Program-made: the position numbers and the translations under genes | The notes under the pieces: generated by a model | The model's database searches: none | Seen by the model: only the letters and a program-made list of their open reading frames with translations | What the model was told of the DNA's origin: nothing | Shown: positions 17,775 to 26,611 of the stretch, in pieces | Position numbering within the stretch: position 1 is the first letter of the stretch | Layout of the letters: each line of letters opens with the position of its first letter | Assembly (NCBI GenBank): GCA_964471825.1 | Contig: CAYYKD010000017.1 | Span: 6,176-70,175, forward strand | From: CAYYKD01 sp964471825 | Lineage (GTDB): Bacteria > Spirochaetota > GWE2-31-10 > CAYYKD01 | Length of the DNA stretch: 64,000 nucleotides | Reading direction: 5' to 3'

Positions 17775-18977
17775 TCATTTATAATTCTTCATAGCCCTGC
17801 CGATAAGCTCAATCCCTTTGCTTATCTGCTCATCACTTGAGTTTGAATAGGCAAGCCGAAGATATTTATCTCCCTCAATCGGATCAGAGAAGAACGGTTC
17901 CCCTGTTACAAATGCAACTTTCTCCTCTATTGCAATCTTAAATAGCTTATCACCACTCATTCCATTCGGAAGATCTACAAAGACAAAGAAACCGCCATCA
18001 GGCCTTGTCGTCTTAATGCCTGCAGGAAAAAACCTTGCTATCTCAGCTAACATAACATCCCGCTTATGTTTATAGACTTCACGCATTTTCATCAGATACC
18101 GATCAATAGCATCAGTTGTCAAATAATCATAGGCTATAACCTGGCCAAACGATGATGAACAGGCATCTATTGATTGTTTTGCAAGGCCGGCCTTATCAAT
18201 GACTGCTTCATCACCAAACAACCACCCAAGCCTAAAACCCGGACACATTATCTTTGAGAATGAACCGAGATAGATAATTGGTGCTGCATTTCCATAGGAC
18301 TTAATCGGCCTATAATCATCAAGGTTACCCTTGAAATACAACTCTCCATAGGGATCATCCTCTAGAATGACCAAGTTGTATTTAACTGAGATATCATATA
18401 TTCTTTTTCTCTTTTCCTGAGACATTGTTACCCCTGTGGGATTTTGAAAATTTGGAATTGTATAGAAAAACTTTACTTTTTTACCCTGTTTCTTTAGACT
18501 CAATATTGTACTCTCAAGTTTATCTGTATCAACACCGTCAGACTCCAATGGGATACCAGCCAATTCTGCACCATTTGATAAAAACGAGGCAACTGCTCCG
18601 ATAAATGAGGGATCCTCTACAATTATAACATCGCCCGGATCCACAAAAATCTTTGTTGCAAGAAAAAGCCCTTGTTGACCACCTGTAGTTAGGATCACAT
18701 CCTGCCCCTCAGGATTGAGATGCCTTAATTTCATTCGCTCTTTTATAAGCCCAACCAAAGGAGGAAACCCGCCTGTAGGGCCATACTGCATTGCCATTGC
18801 CGCTCTCTCAGGACTCCACTTTCCGATTATTTCCTTTACATCAGGAAACGGGAAATTCACAGGATCTGGATTACCGCCCGCAAGCGAAATAACACCCGGC
18901 ATAGAGGCATACTTCATAAGTTCCCTAATCTTTGATGCCTTCATCTTCATTGTTGATTCTGAAAAATTATATCTCAT
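17775..18977 (-). CDS. PLP-dependent class I/II aminotransferase
   Basis: A 400-residue fold-type I aminotransferase of the 2-aminoadipate/LysN-like (MocR catalytic domain) group. Features: LAGGNPDPVNFPF near the start, TGGQQGLFLATKIF, EDDPYGELYFKG (about 205-216), and the PLP lysine in YLGSFSKIMCPGFRLGW (about 236-252). The C-terminus LRLAYSNSSDEQISKGIELI is typical. There is no GntR DNA-binding domain, so it is an enzyme rather than a regulator. Substrate cannot be fixed; branched-chain, aromatic or 2-aminoadipate amino donors are possible. The ATG lies after GGAGTAAACT. Confidence 0.88.
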   Translation of the reverse strand: MRYNFSESTMKMKASKIRELMKYASMPGVISLAGGNPDPVNFPFPDVKEIIGKWSPERAAMAMQYGPTGGFPPLVGLIKERMKLRHLNPEGQDVILTTGGQQGLFLATKIFVDPGDVIIVEDPSFIGAVASFLSNGAELAGIPLESDGVDTDKLESTILSLKKQGKKVKFFYTIPNFQNPTGVTMSQEKRKRIYDISVKYNLVILEDDPYGELYFKGNLDDYRPIKSYGNAAPIIYLGSFSKIMCPGFRLGWLFGDEAVIDKAGLAKQSIDACSSSFGQVIAYDYLTTDAIDRYLMKMREVYKHKRDVMLAEIARFFPAGIKTTRPDGGFFVFVDLPNGMSGDKLFKIAIEEKVAFVTGEPFFSDPIEGDKYLRLAYSNSSDEQISKGIELIGRAMKNYK

Positions 18978-19119
18978 AGTTTACTCCAATTTACAAACAT
19001 TTTTAAATCATTCAAAAAACCTTATAACTAAAAAACTTTTATTTTTCAAGATATTTAATCAATATCACAAAATCATACACTTAAACTAAAATTATTTTAA
19101 AAAAAGTTTAAAATATTCA

Positions 19120-19148
19120 TTGACAATAAATTCTCAATTTGTTTATAT
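19120..19148 (+). promoter_or_regulatory. sigma70-type promoter of glgC
   Basis: TTGACA at 19120-19125, spacer of exactly 17 bases, then TTATAT at 19143-19148. The ribosome site AAAGG follows at 19167-19170 and the ATG at 19179. Confidence 0.75.
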
Positions 19149-19178
19149 CATATATACAACATTAAAAAGGTGATAGTG

Positions 19179-20435
19179 ATGAAAACAATTGCAGTAATCC
19201 TAGGCGGTGGACAAGGCTCGAGGTTATACCCTTTAACTGAATTTAGATCTAAACCGGCTGTGCCGCTTGCCGGAAAGTACCGCCTCATCGATATTCCTAT
19301 TAGTAATTGTCTTCACTCAGGGATCAATAGAATGTTTGTTCTTACCCAGTTTAACAGCGAATCACTTAACAGACATATAAGTAGTGCCTATAGATTTGAT
19401 CATTTTCACAATGCCTTTGTTGATATTCTTGCGGCTGAACAGACAGTTACCAGTAAGGACTGGTTTCAGGGGACAGCTGATGCCGTAAGAAAGAGTCTCC
19501 CACATTTTGAGAAACTGGATGCAGAATACATAATTATTTTAAGCGGTGATCAGATATATAAAATGAACTACAGACATATGCTAAAATCTCACATTGAGAC
19601 AAATGCAGATATTACTATATCGGTTATCCCTGTAAAGGAAGAGGAAACTTCAAGTTTTGGAATTATGAAATTGGAGGGCACAAGAATAGTTGACTTTGTT
19701 GAAAAACCAAAAGACCCCGCTGTAGTTAAGGCATTCAACTCAGCTTCTACAATTCAAAAGAGTTTTAAAAATGCCCCCATGAGTAAACAGTACTGTGCAT
19801 CAATGGGAATATATATTTTTAATAAACGAGCCTTAATTGAAGCACTAAATAATGACTACAAAGATTTTGGTCATGAAATCATACCGGGAGCTATTAAAAC
19901 AAAGAAAGTTAACGGTTACTTATTTAATGGATACTGGGAAGATGTTGGAACTATCAAATCCTACATGAAAGCTAACCTTGACTTTACCCGAAACATACCA
20001 AAATTTAACTTCTACGACAATCAGCTATACACTCACTCCAGATTTTTACCTCCAACAAAGTTTGCAGATTGCAGACTAAAAAATGTTATGATGGCAGACG
20101 GCTGTATCGTCGGGAATAGTAAAATTTCACAGAGTGTCGTTGGAATTAGAAGTATAATTGGAAACAATACAATTATCAACAAATCTGTAATACTTGGTGC
20201 AGACAACTACCCAAAAAAGTTTTCAGCAAATCAAAAGATGGAATGTTGTTTCGGCATAGGAGATAACACAATCATTGAGAACTCTATTATTGACAAAAAC
20301 GCTCGAATCGGGCGAAATTGCAAGATTATCAACGAAAAAGCTATAGAGCATTTTGATGGGGGATATTATTTTATCAGGGAGGGGATTGTGGTAATCCCGA
20401 AACACGCAATTGTTCCGGATAACACGATAATCTGA
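19179..20435 (+). CDS. glgC: glucose-1-phosphate adenylyltransferase GlgC
   Basis: A 418-residue ADP-glucose pyrophosphorylase, the committed step of bacterial glycogen synthesis (ATP plus glucose-1-phosphate to ADP-glucose). The nucleotide loop is ILGGGQGSRLYPLT (about 7-20) with RSKPAVPLAGKYRLIDIPISNC following; the catalytic Asp is in ILSGDQIYKM (about 122-131); FVEKPKD and the left-handed beta helix (about 290-410) are present. I chose ATG 19179 because AAAGGTGA lies 5 bases upstream; an in-frame GTG at 19170 overlaps that site. A canonical promoter and terminator bound it, so it forms its own transcript. No other glycogen genes are here. Confidence 0.93.
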   Translation: MKTIAVILGGGQGSRLYPLTEFRSKPAVPLAGKYRLIDIPISNCLHSGINRMFVLTQFNSESLNRHISSAYRFDHFHNAFVDILAAEQTVTSKDWFQGTADAVRKSLPHFEKLDAEYIIILSGDQIYKMNYRHMLKSHIETNADITISVIPVKEEETSSFGIMKLEGTRIVDFVEKPKDPAVVKAFNSASTIQKSFKNAPMSKQYCASMGIYIFNKRALIEALNNDYKDFGHEIIPGAIKTKKVNGYLFNGYWEDVGTIKSYMKANLDFTRNIPKFNFYDNQLYTHSRFLPPTKFADCRLKNVMMADGCIVGNSKISQSVVGIRSIIGNNTIINKSVILGADNYPKKFSANQKMECCFGIGDNTIIENSIIDKNARIGRNCKIINEKAIEHFDGGYYFIREGIVVIPKHAIVPDNTII

Positions 20436-20439
20436 TCTA

Positions 20440-20463
20440 GGGGCTGAATAAAGCCCCTTTTTT
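20440..20463 (+). terminator. rho-independent terminator of glgC
   Basis: GGGGCT (20440-20445) pairs with AGCCCC (20452-20457) and is followed by TTTTTT. It starts 5 bases after the glgC stop codon. Confidence 0.85.
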
Positions 20464-20505
20464 ATAAATTACTTCACCATAACCCAAAAGCAGGTAAGAA
20501 GTACC

Positions 20506-21237
20506 CTATAGTTTAAAATCAGTATTATGTGACTCCGGATAGGCCTTAACACAACTAACTGATATCTCATTCTGCCTTACAGCATAGGCATCTGTACCCG
20601 GATCAACAGGCATCTCAGGTGATTTCCCCTCTATCCAGAGATATTTACCCTGCGTTGGAGAATCAAATGAAATCAAATTATCAATATAGTGCCTCTTTGG
20701 GCAAGGAACGGTTTTTCTCACGCCACATATGCTCTCAGGCGGCAGATTGGGGAAATTAATATTAAAGAATGTACCTGAACAAAATGATCCATAGAGATTA
20801 ATGAAATATTTATCTAGAAACTCCCCAACCTGCTCTACAATAGGATCATTATCCCATGTATCTACCGACAGAGCAAATGAAGGCACCCCATGAAAAGCCC
20901 CCTGTCTGGCTCCTGCGGCAGTCCCGGAAAATATAATATCAGATCCAAGATTTGGACCATGATTTACGCCTGAAACAACTGCATCTATTTTTACAGGCGA
21001 TATCCCCAGAAAACCAAAATTAACACAATCGGCAGGCGTACCCTTTAATACTTTTAGATCCTCTTTATCTATTGTCACTCGAACTGTATCGGTTAGTGTA
21101 ATTGCATGAGAAAAACCGCTTTTCTGCGAGTCAGGAGCTATCATAACTACTGTATGCCCCTTCTCTTTAAAATAATTAAATAGATAGTTTATCCCCTTCG
21201 CCTGATAACCGTCATCGTTTGTCAATAGAATATTCAT
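20506..21237 (-). CDS. surE: 5'-nucleotidase SurE
   Basis: A 243-residue SurE nucleotidase/survival protein. The metal site is NILLTNDDGYQAKGI (residues 2-16, DD pair) and the signature SGVNHGPNLGSD plus FSGTAAGARQG (about 88-115) is intact. The C-terminal TDAYAVRQNEISVS is typical. SurE removes 5' or 3' phosphates from nucleotides in the cytoplasm. It is convergent to glgC and lies 57 bases downstream of the hybrid kinase gene on the same strand, so the two may be cotranscribed. Confidence 0.92.
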   Translation of the reverse strand: MNILLTNDDGYQAKGINYLFNYFKEKGHTVVMIAPDSQKSGFSHAITLTDTVRVTIDKEDLKVLKGTPADCVNFGFLGISPVKIDAVVSGVNHGPNLGSDIIFSGTAAGARQGAFHGVPSFALSVDTWDNDPIVEQVGEFLDKYFINLYGSFCSGTFFNINFPNLPPESICGVRKTVPCPKRHYIDNLISFDSPTQGKYLWIEGKSPEMPVDPGTDAYAVRQNEISVSCVKAYPESHNTDFKL

Positions 21238-21294
21238 CTTATGTCCTCTTTGAAATATTGCTGCACTCTAATCTATAGTTACATAATTGTCAAA

Positions 21295-24264
21295 TCAATT
21301 TTCGCTCTTGCCTTTTCTCTCTTGGCCTAAAACATGTTTTACAATCCCTGAGATCTCCTCAATCGTATATGGCTTCTGGATAAAATTGATCTCCTCTATA
21401 ATTCCAAACTTAAGCATCTCTTCCGGATTAGGATTCAGAGCTGATGAAAATATAATTCGTGCATTTGGATTAATCTCTCTTATATGATTAAACACTTCAA
21501 ATCCCGACATCTCAGGCATATTAATATCAAGAATAACCAGATCAATATTATCAACTCGTGCCTGAAACATCTTTACAGCTTCTTTCCCATTGTTGATTGA
21601 GGTTACAACATAACCACAGGATGCTAACATTTTCCCCGTTGAGGTTAGTATAAATTCCTCATCATCAACATGGAGAACATAGCCGGATCCCTGTTCTATC
21701 TTTTCTTTTTTAACGGCCTGATCTACGACAAGATGCGAAACTGTCTCGTTATATGGAATAAACACTTCAAAGGTTGTCCCCTTCCCTGACTCGGAGACTA
21801 CATCAATAAATCCTCCGGCCTGCTTAATTATATTATAGGTCATTGTTAAACCTAAGCCTGTCCCCTTCTCTTTTGTTGTAAAGTATGGATCAAAGATTAC
21901 CTTCTTAAGATCCCCTGAAAATCCGCAACCGGTATCCTTGACTCGGATTACCCAGAACTGCTTACCATATGGAATATTAAATAAGTTTTTTTCATTTACT
22001 CCTGTTGTTCTTTTCTGAATCTCAATATCAATCCGCCCATTCCCCCCTTTTGTCTCAATTGCATCCTTTGCGTTAAACAGGAGATTTAATGCTATCTGCT
22101 CAAAGTGAGTAGTAGAAAACTTTATCATAGCCTGATCTTTATAGTAATGTGCATGGATTGACACCAGCTTGCTAAATGATTTGCTACAGATTGAGACAAC
22201 TTTCTTCATTTCCTCATTTATATCCATAACAGATTTATTAACTCTATGAGATTTCGAGAGAGTTAAAAGTTGTTTTGTTAAATCCGTTGCCTTCTTAACA
22301 GCATCCTTTAATACATCAATATCTTCTTTTAGTGAAATATGGGTAATCTTCTTTTTGTTTATAGCCGCATATTCTATCATTGTTACAGTGCCAAGGATTC
22401 CTCCTAGAATATTGTTAAAATCGTGAGCAAGCCCCCCTGCTAATGTACCGATGGTTTCCATCTTTTGTGCCTGCCTTAGATTTTCCTCAGCTATTACACG
22501 CGTTGTTATATCCTCAATCAATAATAATACACCCTTATGGCCTTCCCAGATAAGAGGGATAATTCTGACATCAAAATAACCTTCATAATCATCAAAAATA
22601 AGCTTCTCTGTCAGCTCAACACCCTTACCTGTATTAAATATTTCATGATTAGCATCGGTCAATCTCTTTAATACAGGAAGAACCTCCTCAAATCGTTTTT
22701 CAAGAAGATCATATTTGGATTTCTTAAACAGATGACATGCCGCAGAATTAACCTGTGTTATTCTACCATTATTCTTTACAGCCACTAGTGAAGTTGGAAG
22801 AGTCTCTATCAGATTAAATAGATAATTTGAAAGATACTCATTTTCCTTCTCCGCAATATATCTTGTTGTTACATCTCTTGCAACACCCTGTATTTCAACT
22901 ATAGACTCTTTATCAAATATCGGCTTTATCTGAACCTCAAGCACTATTGAATACCCATTCTTGTGAGTTATTTCAATGTTGAATTGACCTGACTTATCCC
23001 TTCCTTTAAAAACAGATCTGATCTTCTTTGCTGCATTAAATGTTAAATCGTAACTTGAAAAATACCGTCTATAGTTTTTTCTAAAGTCCTCATTTTTGTA
23101 ACCAAGCAATGCCTCAATAGAGTTGCTGATATATGTAAAATGAAGATCACTATCAATACGAAATATAAAGTCAAGGTTTTCCTCAACCAGCTTTCTATAG
23201 CTTGTTTCTGATTCTTTCAACTCCTTTTCCCGCATAATAATCTTCTTTATCATCTTTCTAAAATTTATTGCAACGACATTTAACTCCTTAATAATGCTAT
23301 TTTCAATTTCAATACTATAATCACCATGGGCAACCTTAGCTGATTGAAAACTAATAGTGGTCAGAACATCGAAGACCTTTCTAAATCTTATTATACCTAA
23401 CAATGCAACAATTAAACCGATAACTATAACTATAGAATACAACACCTGCAGCGTCTTCATTGGTTTAATGATAGCACTCATATTCTCATATAGATACACA
23501 TTCCATCCATAATTTTCAAGAGTACACATACTTATTAGAAATCTATTTCTATTATATGTGTGAAAAGTACTGCCCCTCTCTGAGAACTTCCTGATATTAA
23601 TATCCGGATCTACAAAATTATTTTCCTTATAATTAAGAAGCACTGAATCATCATCATCTTTTATTATCAGTGAATATTTATTATCCGCAATCCCATAATC
23701 ATTTAACATAGTTACAATTTTGTTAAAATCTATAAAACCTGCTACTATAATATTATTAGTATTTAACATGGCATAACTATATACAGCAAGAAGTTTCCTA
23801 CTGCTATATGGGGATTCAACAAATGATACAAAAACACTCTTCTTACTTGCTCCCACTTTTGTCAATGGTGCAATCTGATCATATAAAAAGTCTGAATCCG
23901 AATTCAATGACTTAGTTGTTGATATCACTTTACCATTACTATCATAGAATACAATATAATCAAAAAGGCCTGCTCGTTTAATATCATTCAGAAATATATC
24001 TTTTCTCATCTTAAATACAGGTGAATCATCAGGCATCTGTTCAAATAGTACTATATTAAATATTGAATTTTTGCCGCCTTCAAGTATAATTTCCAGTTTA
24101 TTTGTTATTCCTTTTACAAATATTTCATTCTTAGTAACCATCTCATTTTTTGAATAGTACCAAAAAAGTAGGTTTGAACCTACTGCGATAAGAAAAACCG
24201 GAATTATAAACACGCCAATAGTATATGTTGCAATCAATCTTGTTATACTTATTTTTTTTTCCAC
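21295..24264 (-). CDS. membrane hybrid sensor histidine kinase
   Basis: A protein of about 989 residues. Two membrane helices (about 8-30 and 270-292) enclose a periplasmic sensor of some 240 residues that looks like a Cache-type domain. Two PAS units follow (about 355-475 and 485-600). The kinase H-box is GGLAHDFNNILGGILG (about 612-627), with ATP-binding VKDTGCGFSGD and EKGTGLGLTM. A C-terminal receiver (about 862-985) has LVILDINMPEMSGFEVF. I prefer the GTG at 24262-24264 (AAAGG 8 bases upstream); a GTG three codons earlier overlaps that site. It lacks an HPt domain, so an external HPt is needed. Confidence 0.9.
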   Translation of the reverse strand: MEKKISITRLIATYTIGVFIIPVFLIAVGSNLLFWYYSKNEMVTKNEIFVKGITNKLEIILEGGKNSIFNIVLFEQMPDDSPVFKMRKDIFLNDIKRAGLFDYIVFYDSNGKVISTTKSLNSDSDFLYDQIAPLTKVGASKKSVFVSFVESPYSSRKLLAVYSYAMLNTNNIIVAGFIDFNKIVTMLNDYGIADNKYSLIIKDDDDSVLLNYKENNFVDPDINIRKFSERGSTFHTYNRNRFLISMCTLENYGWNVYLYENMSAIIKPMKTLQVLYSIVIVIGLIVALLGIIRFRKVFDVLTTISFQSAKVAHGDYSIEIENSIIKELNVVAINFRKMIKKIIMREKELKESETSYRKLVEENLDFIFRIDSDLHFTYISNSIEALLGYKNEDFRKNYRRYFSSYDLTFNAAKKIRSVFKGRDKSGQFNIEITHKNGYSIVLEVQIKPIFDKESIVEIQGVARDVTTRYIAEKENEYLSNYLFNLIETLPTSLVAVKNNGRITQVNSAACHLFKKSKYDLLEKRFEEVLPVLKRLTDANHEIFNTGKGVELTEKLIFDDYEGYFDVRIIPLIWEGHKGVLLLIEDITTRVIAEENLRQAQKMETIGTLAGGLAHDFNNILGGILGTVTMIEYAAINKKKITHISLKEDIDVLKDAVKKATDLTKQLLTLSKSHRVNKSVMDINEEMKKVVSICSKSFSKLVSIHAHYYKDQAMIKFSTTHFEQIALNLLFNAKDAIETKGGNGRIDIEIQKRTTGVNEKNLFNIPYGKQFWVIRVKDTGCGFSGDLKKVIFDPYFTTKEKGTGLGLTMTYNIIKQAGGFIDVVSESGKGTTFEVFIPYNETVSHLVVDQAVKKEKIEQGSGYVLHVDDEEFILTSTGKMLASCGYVVTSINNGKEAVKMFQARVDNIDLVILDINMPEMSGFEVFNHIREINPNARIIFSSALNPNPEEMLKFGIIEEINFIQKPYTIEEISGIVKHVLGQERKGKSEN

Positions 24265-24414
24265 AAATATCACCTTTTTGCTTTACTTTAAACTAAAAAT
24301 AGTTATATTCTTAATAAGATTCTTTTGAATACAAAAAAATCGTGTTAATATTTTTGTTTTAAGAGAGTGCTTAGTAATATACATTTTTTTATTTTATTTT
24401 TAAAGGAGTTTATT

Positions 24415-25098
24415 ATGAAATCATTAAGAATGTTAATAATTATTTTACTTTTTACAACTAACCTTGTTCTATGTTATGCTGATCAGGGTTTTTATATAGG
24501 TTACAAGGGTGGGGGGCTGGTTAAGGCTGATATTGCAGGCGCATTTACCCCCAAAAATATAGTTGATCCTCAAAAAAAATATGACTCAAGTATATTTACG
24601 GGAATCGGGGAATATGGAATGACAAATCCGCACAATTTTCCTAGAGTTCTCGAAGCTCAGGCAGCTGTATTCGCCGAGATGATTTTTTTCTGGGGCTACA
24701 AGTTTCCAAGGATATTTTCTTTAGGATCATCAATTATACTATCCAATTTTGTTATGCCCTCATTATCATTTGACTTCAAATTCAGTTTTAACGAGCAAAA
24801 GATGATAAGACCATATATATTTCTTGATATCTACGGCGGTATATTAGACGGTTTTCCGATCGGAGTAGCAGCCGGAGGCGGGATTGATATATATATAGAT
24901 AAAAATCTTTTCTTCCTTGTAGAATCAAAGGTTGGTGCTGAGATATTTGTTAGGAGATATTACGATGATGGAAATAATGCAAACGCAATATGGCACTTTG
25001 AATCAACCTATGCATATGGAATTTTTGCAATATATTTGGGAGTTGGCTATAGATTTAACCTGAAAATTAGACAGCCATTAAAACTATCTAAAATTTAA
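24415..25098 (+). CDS. exported outer-membrane-type hypothetical protein
   Basis: A 227-residue protein with a clear signal peptide (residues 1-22, ending CYA-D). The mature part is glycine- and aromatic-rich with short alternating strands (GFYIGYKGGG at the N-terminus, FAIYLGVGYRFNLKI at the C-terminus), like eight-stranded outer-membrane barrels. No family recognised. AAAGGAG lies 6 bases before the chosen ATG at 24415; an upstream in-frame ATG at 24367 would spoil the signal peptide. Its stop overlaps that of the convergent cobT-like gene by 4 bases. Confidence 0.6.
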   Translation: MKSLRMLIIILLFTTNLVLCYADQGFYIGYKGGGLVKADIAGAFTPKNIVDPQKKYDSSIFTGIGEYGMTNPHNFPRVLEAQAAVFAEMIFFWGYKFPRIFSLGSSIILSNFVMPSLSFDFKFSFNEQKMIRPYIFLDIYGGILDGFPIGVAAGGGIDIYIDKNLFFLVESKVGAEIFVRRYYDDGNNANAIWHFESTYAYGIFAIYLGVGYRFNLKIRQPLKLSKI

Positions 25099-26159
25099 CC
25101 AATACTTTCTACCCCTGTCTCATTATAACATCGGAAAGCTGCCTCAATGAGATGGGTTGATAGGACGGCCCCTGACCCCTCCTTCAATTCCATTCCAATT
25201 GATAGAACAGGTTTAAGAGCAAGTTCATCTACTATAACTTTAGACCCCGGAATTGAAGATTGATTACCTATAATAACATAATCTAAAATCTCAGGCACAA
25301 GTTTGGAAGCAATGTATGCAGAAACAAGACCTGTGAATCCATCTATTACAACCGGTAATTTTACCAGGGCTGCCCCCATAATCGCACCGATAATAGCAGC
25401 AGCTTCAAAACCGCCAAAATATGAAAAAATATCAAGTATGTCATAATCCGTACTAACCGGTTCATAAAACTGATCTGCACTTTTAATAAGCTCTGACAAC
25501 TCCTTTCCATCTTTTGTATCAATATCCTCTGTAATTCCAAGAATTTCAAATATGTCACCGCCGATTAATTTTGAGAGAATCATTGCTGAGCTGATCTCAT
25601 TACCTGCCCCCGCATCTCCCAGAGATATTATATGCGGACTGTATCTTGAGTTCTCCTCTACGATGAGTTCAAGCGATCCCACTATAGTTTTTATCGCCTC
25701 CGCTCTACTGAGAGCCCTCTCCTTAGTCCAATTTAATGTACCACAGGCAAATTTTCTATCCACACAATCAGATGTATCTGCCTCAACATCCTCAAACATC
25801 CCCACATCTATAACCTTAATCTTAAAATTTTCCATGTTTGCAAAAATATTAAGAGGTGATATCTTATCAATAATATTAAGAACAGCATCAATTGTTCTCT
25901 CTCCAAAATATTTATCAGGAATAACATCGGTAAAAGCATGATCCCCTGCAAATACATAGGCATATCTACTATAGATTGAGGGATTGAGATCATCCTTTAT
26001 ACAACAAATTTTTACAATCACATCCTCAAGCACACCGAGTTTATAAAATGAAAGCCCCGAAAAATGTTTTAATCTTTTGTTAATCTGGCTTTTTAACGCC
26101 TTGTTTGAAGGACCAATCATTCTTTTGTATTTATTTAATGCCTTATCATCATATTGCAT
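25095..26159 (-). CDS. cobT: CobT-like nicotinate-nucleotide:dimethylbenzimidazole phosphoribosyltransferase
   Basis: A 354-residue CobT family protein, normal length. CobT activates the lower ligand base of cobalamin. Recognisable are FAGDHAFTD (about 70-78), SLGDAGAGNEISSAM (about 175-189; most CobT proteins have GEMGIGNTT-type sequence here), LPVVIDGFTG (about 270-279) and the C-terminal MELKEGSGAVLS with the catalytic Glu. The substitutions in the GEMGIGNTT loop hint at a different base. The N-terminus lacks nothing obvious. No other cobalamin gene and no B12 riboswitch were seen nearby. Confidence 0.85.
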   Translation of the reverse strand: MQYDDKALNKYKRMIGPSNKALKSQINKRLKHFSGLSFYKLGVLEDVIVKICCIKDDLNPSIYSRYAYVFAGDHAFTDVIPDKYFGERTIDAVLNIIDKISPLNIFANMENFKIKVIDVGMFEDVEADTSDCVDRKFACGTLNWTKERALSRAEAIKTIVGSLELIVEENSRYSPHIISLGDAGAGNEISSAMILSKLIGGDIFEILGITEDIDTKDGKELSELIKSADQFYEPVSTDYDILDIFSYFGGFEAAAIIGAIMGAALVKLPVVIDGFTGLVSAYIASKLVPEILDYVIIGNQSSIPGSKVIVDELALKPVLSIGMELKEGSGAVLSTHLIEAAFRCYNETGVESIG

Positions 26160-26611
26160 CCCATACTCCTGCTTTTGTAGAAATTATAGTTTTAATAAAT
26201 TTAGCGTCAAATGTAAAGAACAATTTTAGAAATTTTTAAACTTAACACAATACCTAACAAGACTCATGCATAATTCAATAATTCTGACTTATTAAACTTC
26301 ATTTTACAACAATCATATATTACCCAATCTACAAAGACTCTTACAAAAATTATATCTGCACCATAATTACCAATTTTCATAAATTTTCATAAATTTATCA
26401 TTGTACATTTTTAATTTCTGGATTATTATATGGCATATTTATAACGAAATTTTTAAGTTTTATAAAAATTTATAGAAACTAAAACCCATTCCTTTTCCTA
26501 TATGGCTTTCTAAATACACGGCAATTATAAGTGTCGTTTAGTGAAATGTCCTTTTGTATTTAAAGGAGTATTATTAAATAAGGAATATTTTAATAAGGAA
26601 TATATTTAAGA
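26160..26611. other. intergenic with tandem repeat before the SDR gene
   Basis: No gene seen in 452 bases. Near 26576-26606 a 15-base unit AATAAGGAATATTTT is repeated almost exactly in tandem directly before the SDR start. AAAGGAG at about 26561-26567 is not followed by a start codon at a useful distance. GACTCTTACAAAAATTA near 26336 resembles the dispersed CTCTTGCAAAAAT motif. I found no cobalamin riboswitch box upstream of the cobT-like gene. Confidence 0.4.

Noticed and set aside
26160..26611. Cobalamin riboswitch upstream of the cobT-like gene
   Set aside because: No B12-box-like sequence and no conserved stem pattern was seen; the region is AT-rich with only a short tandem repeat.
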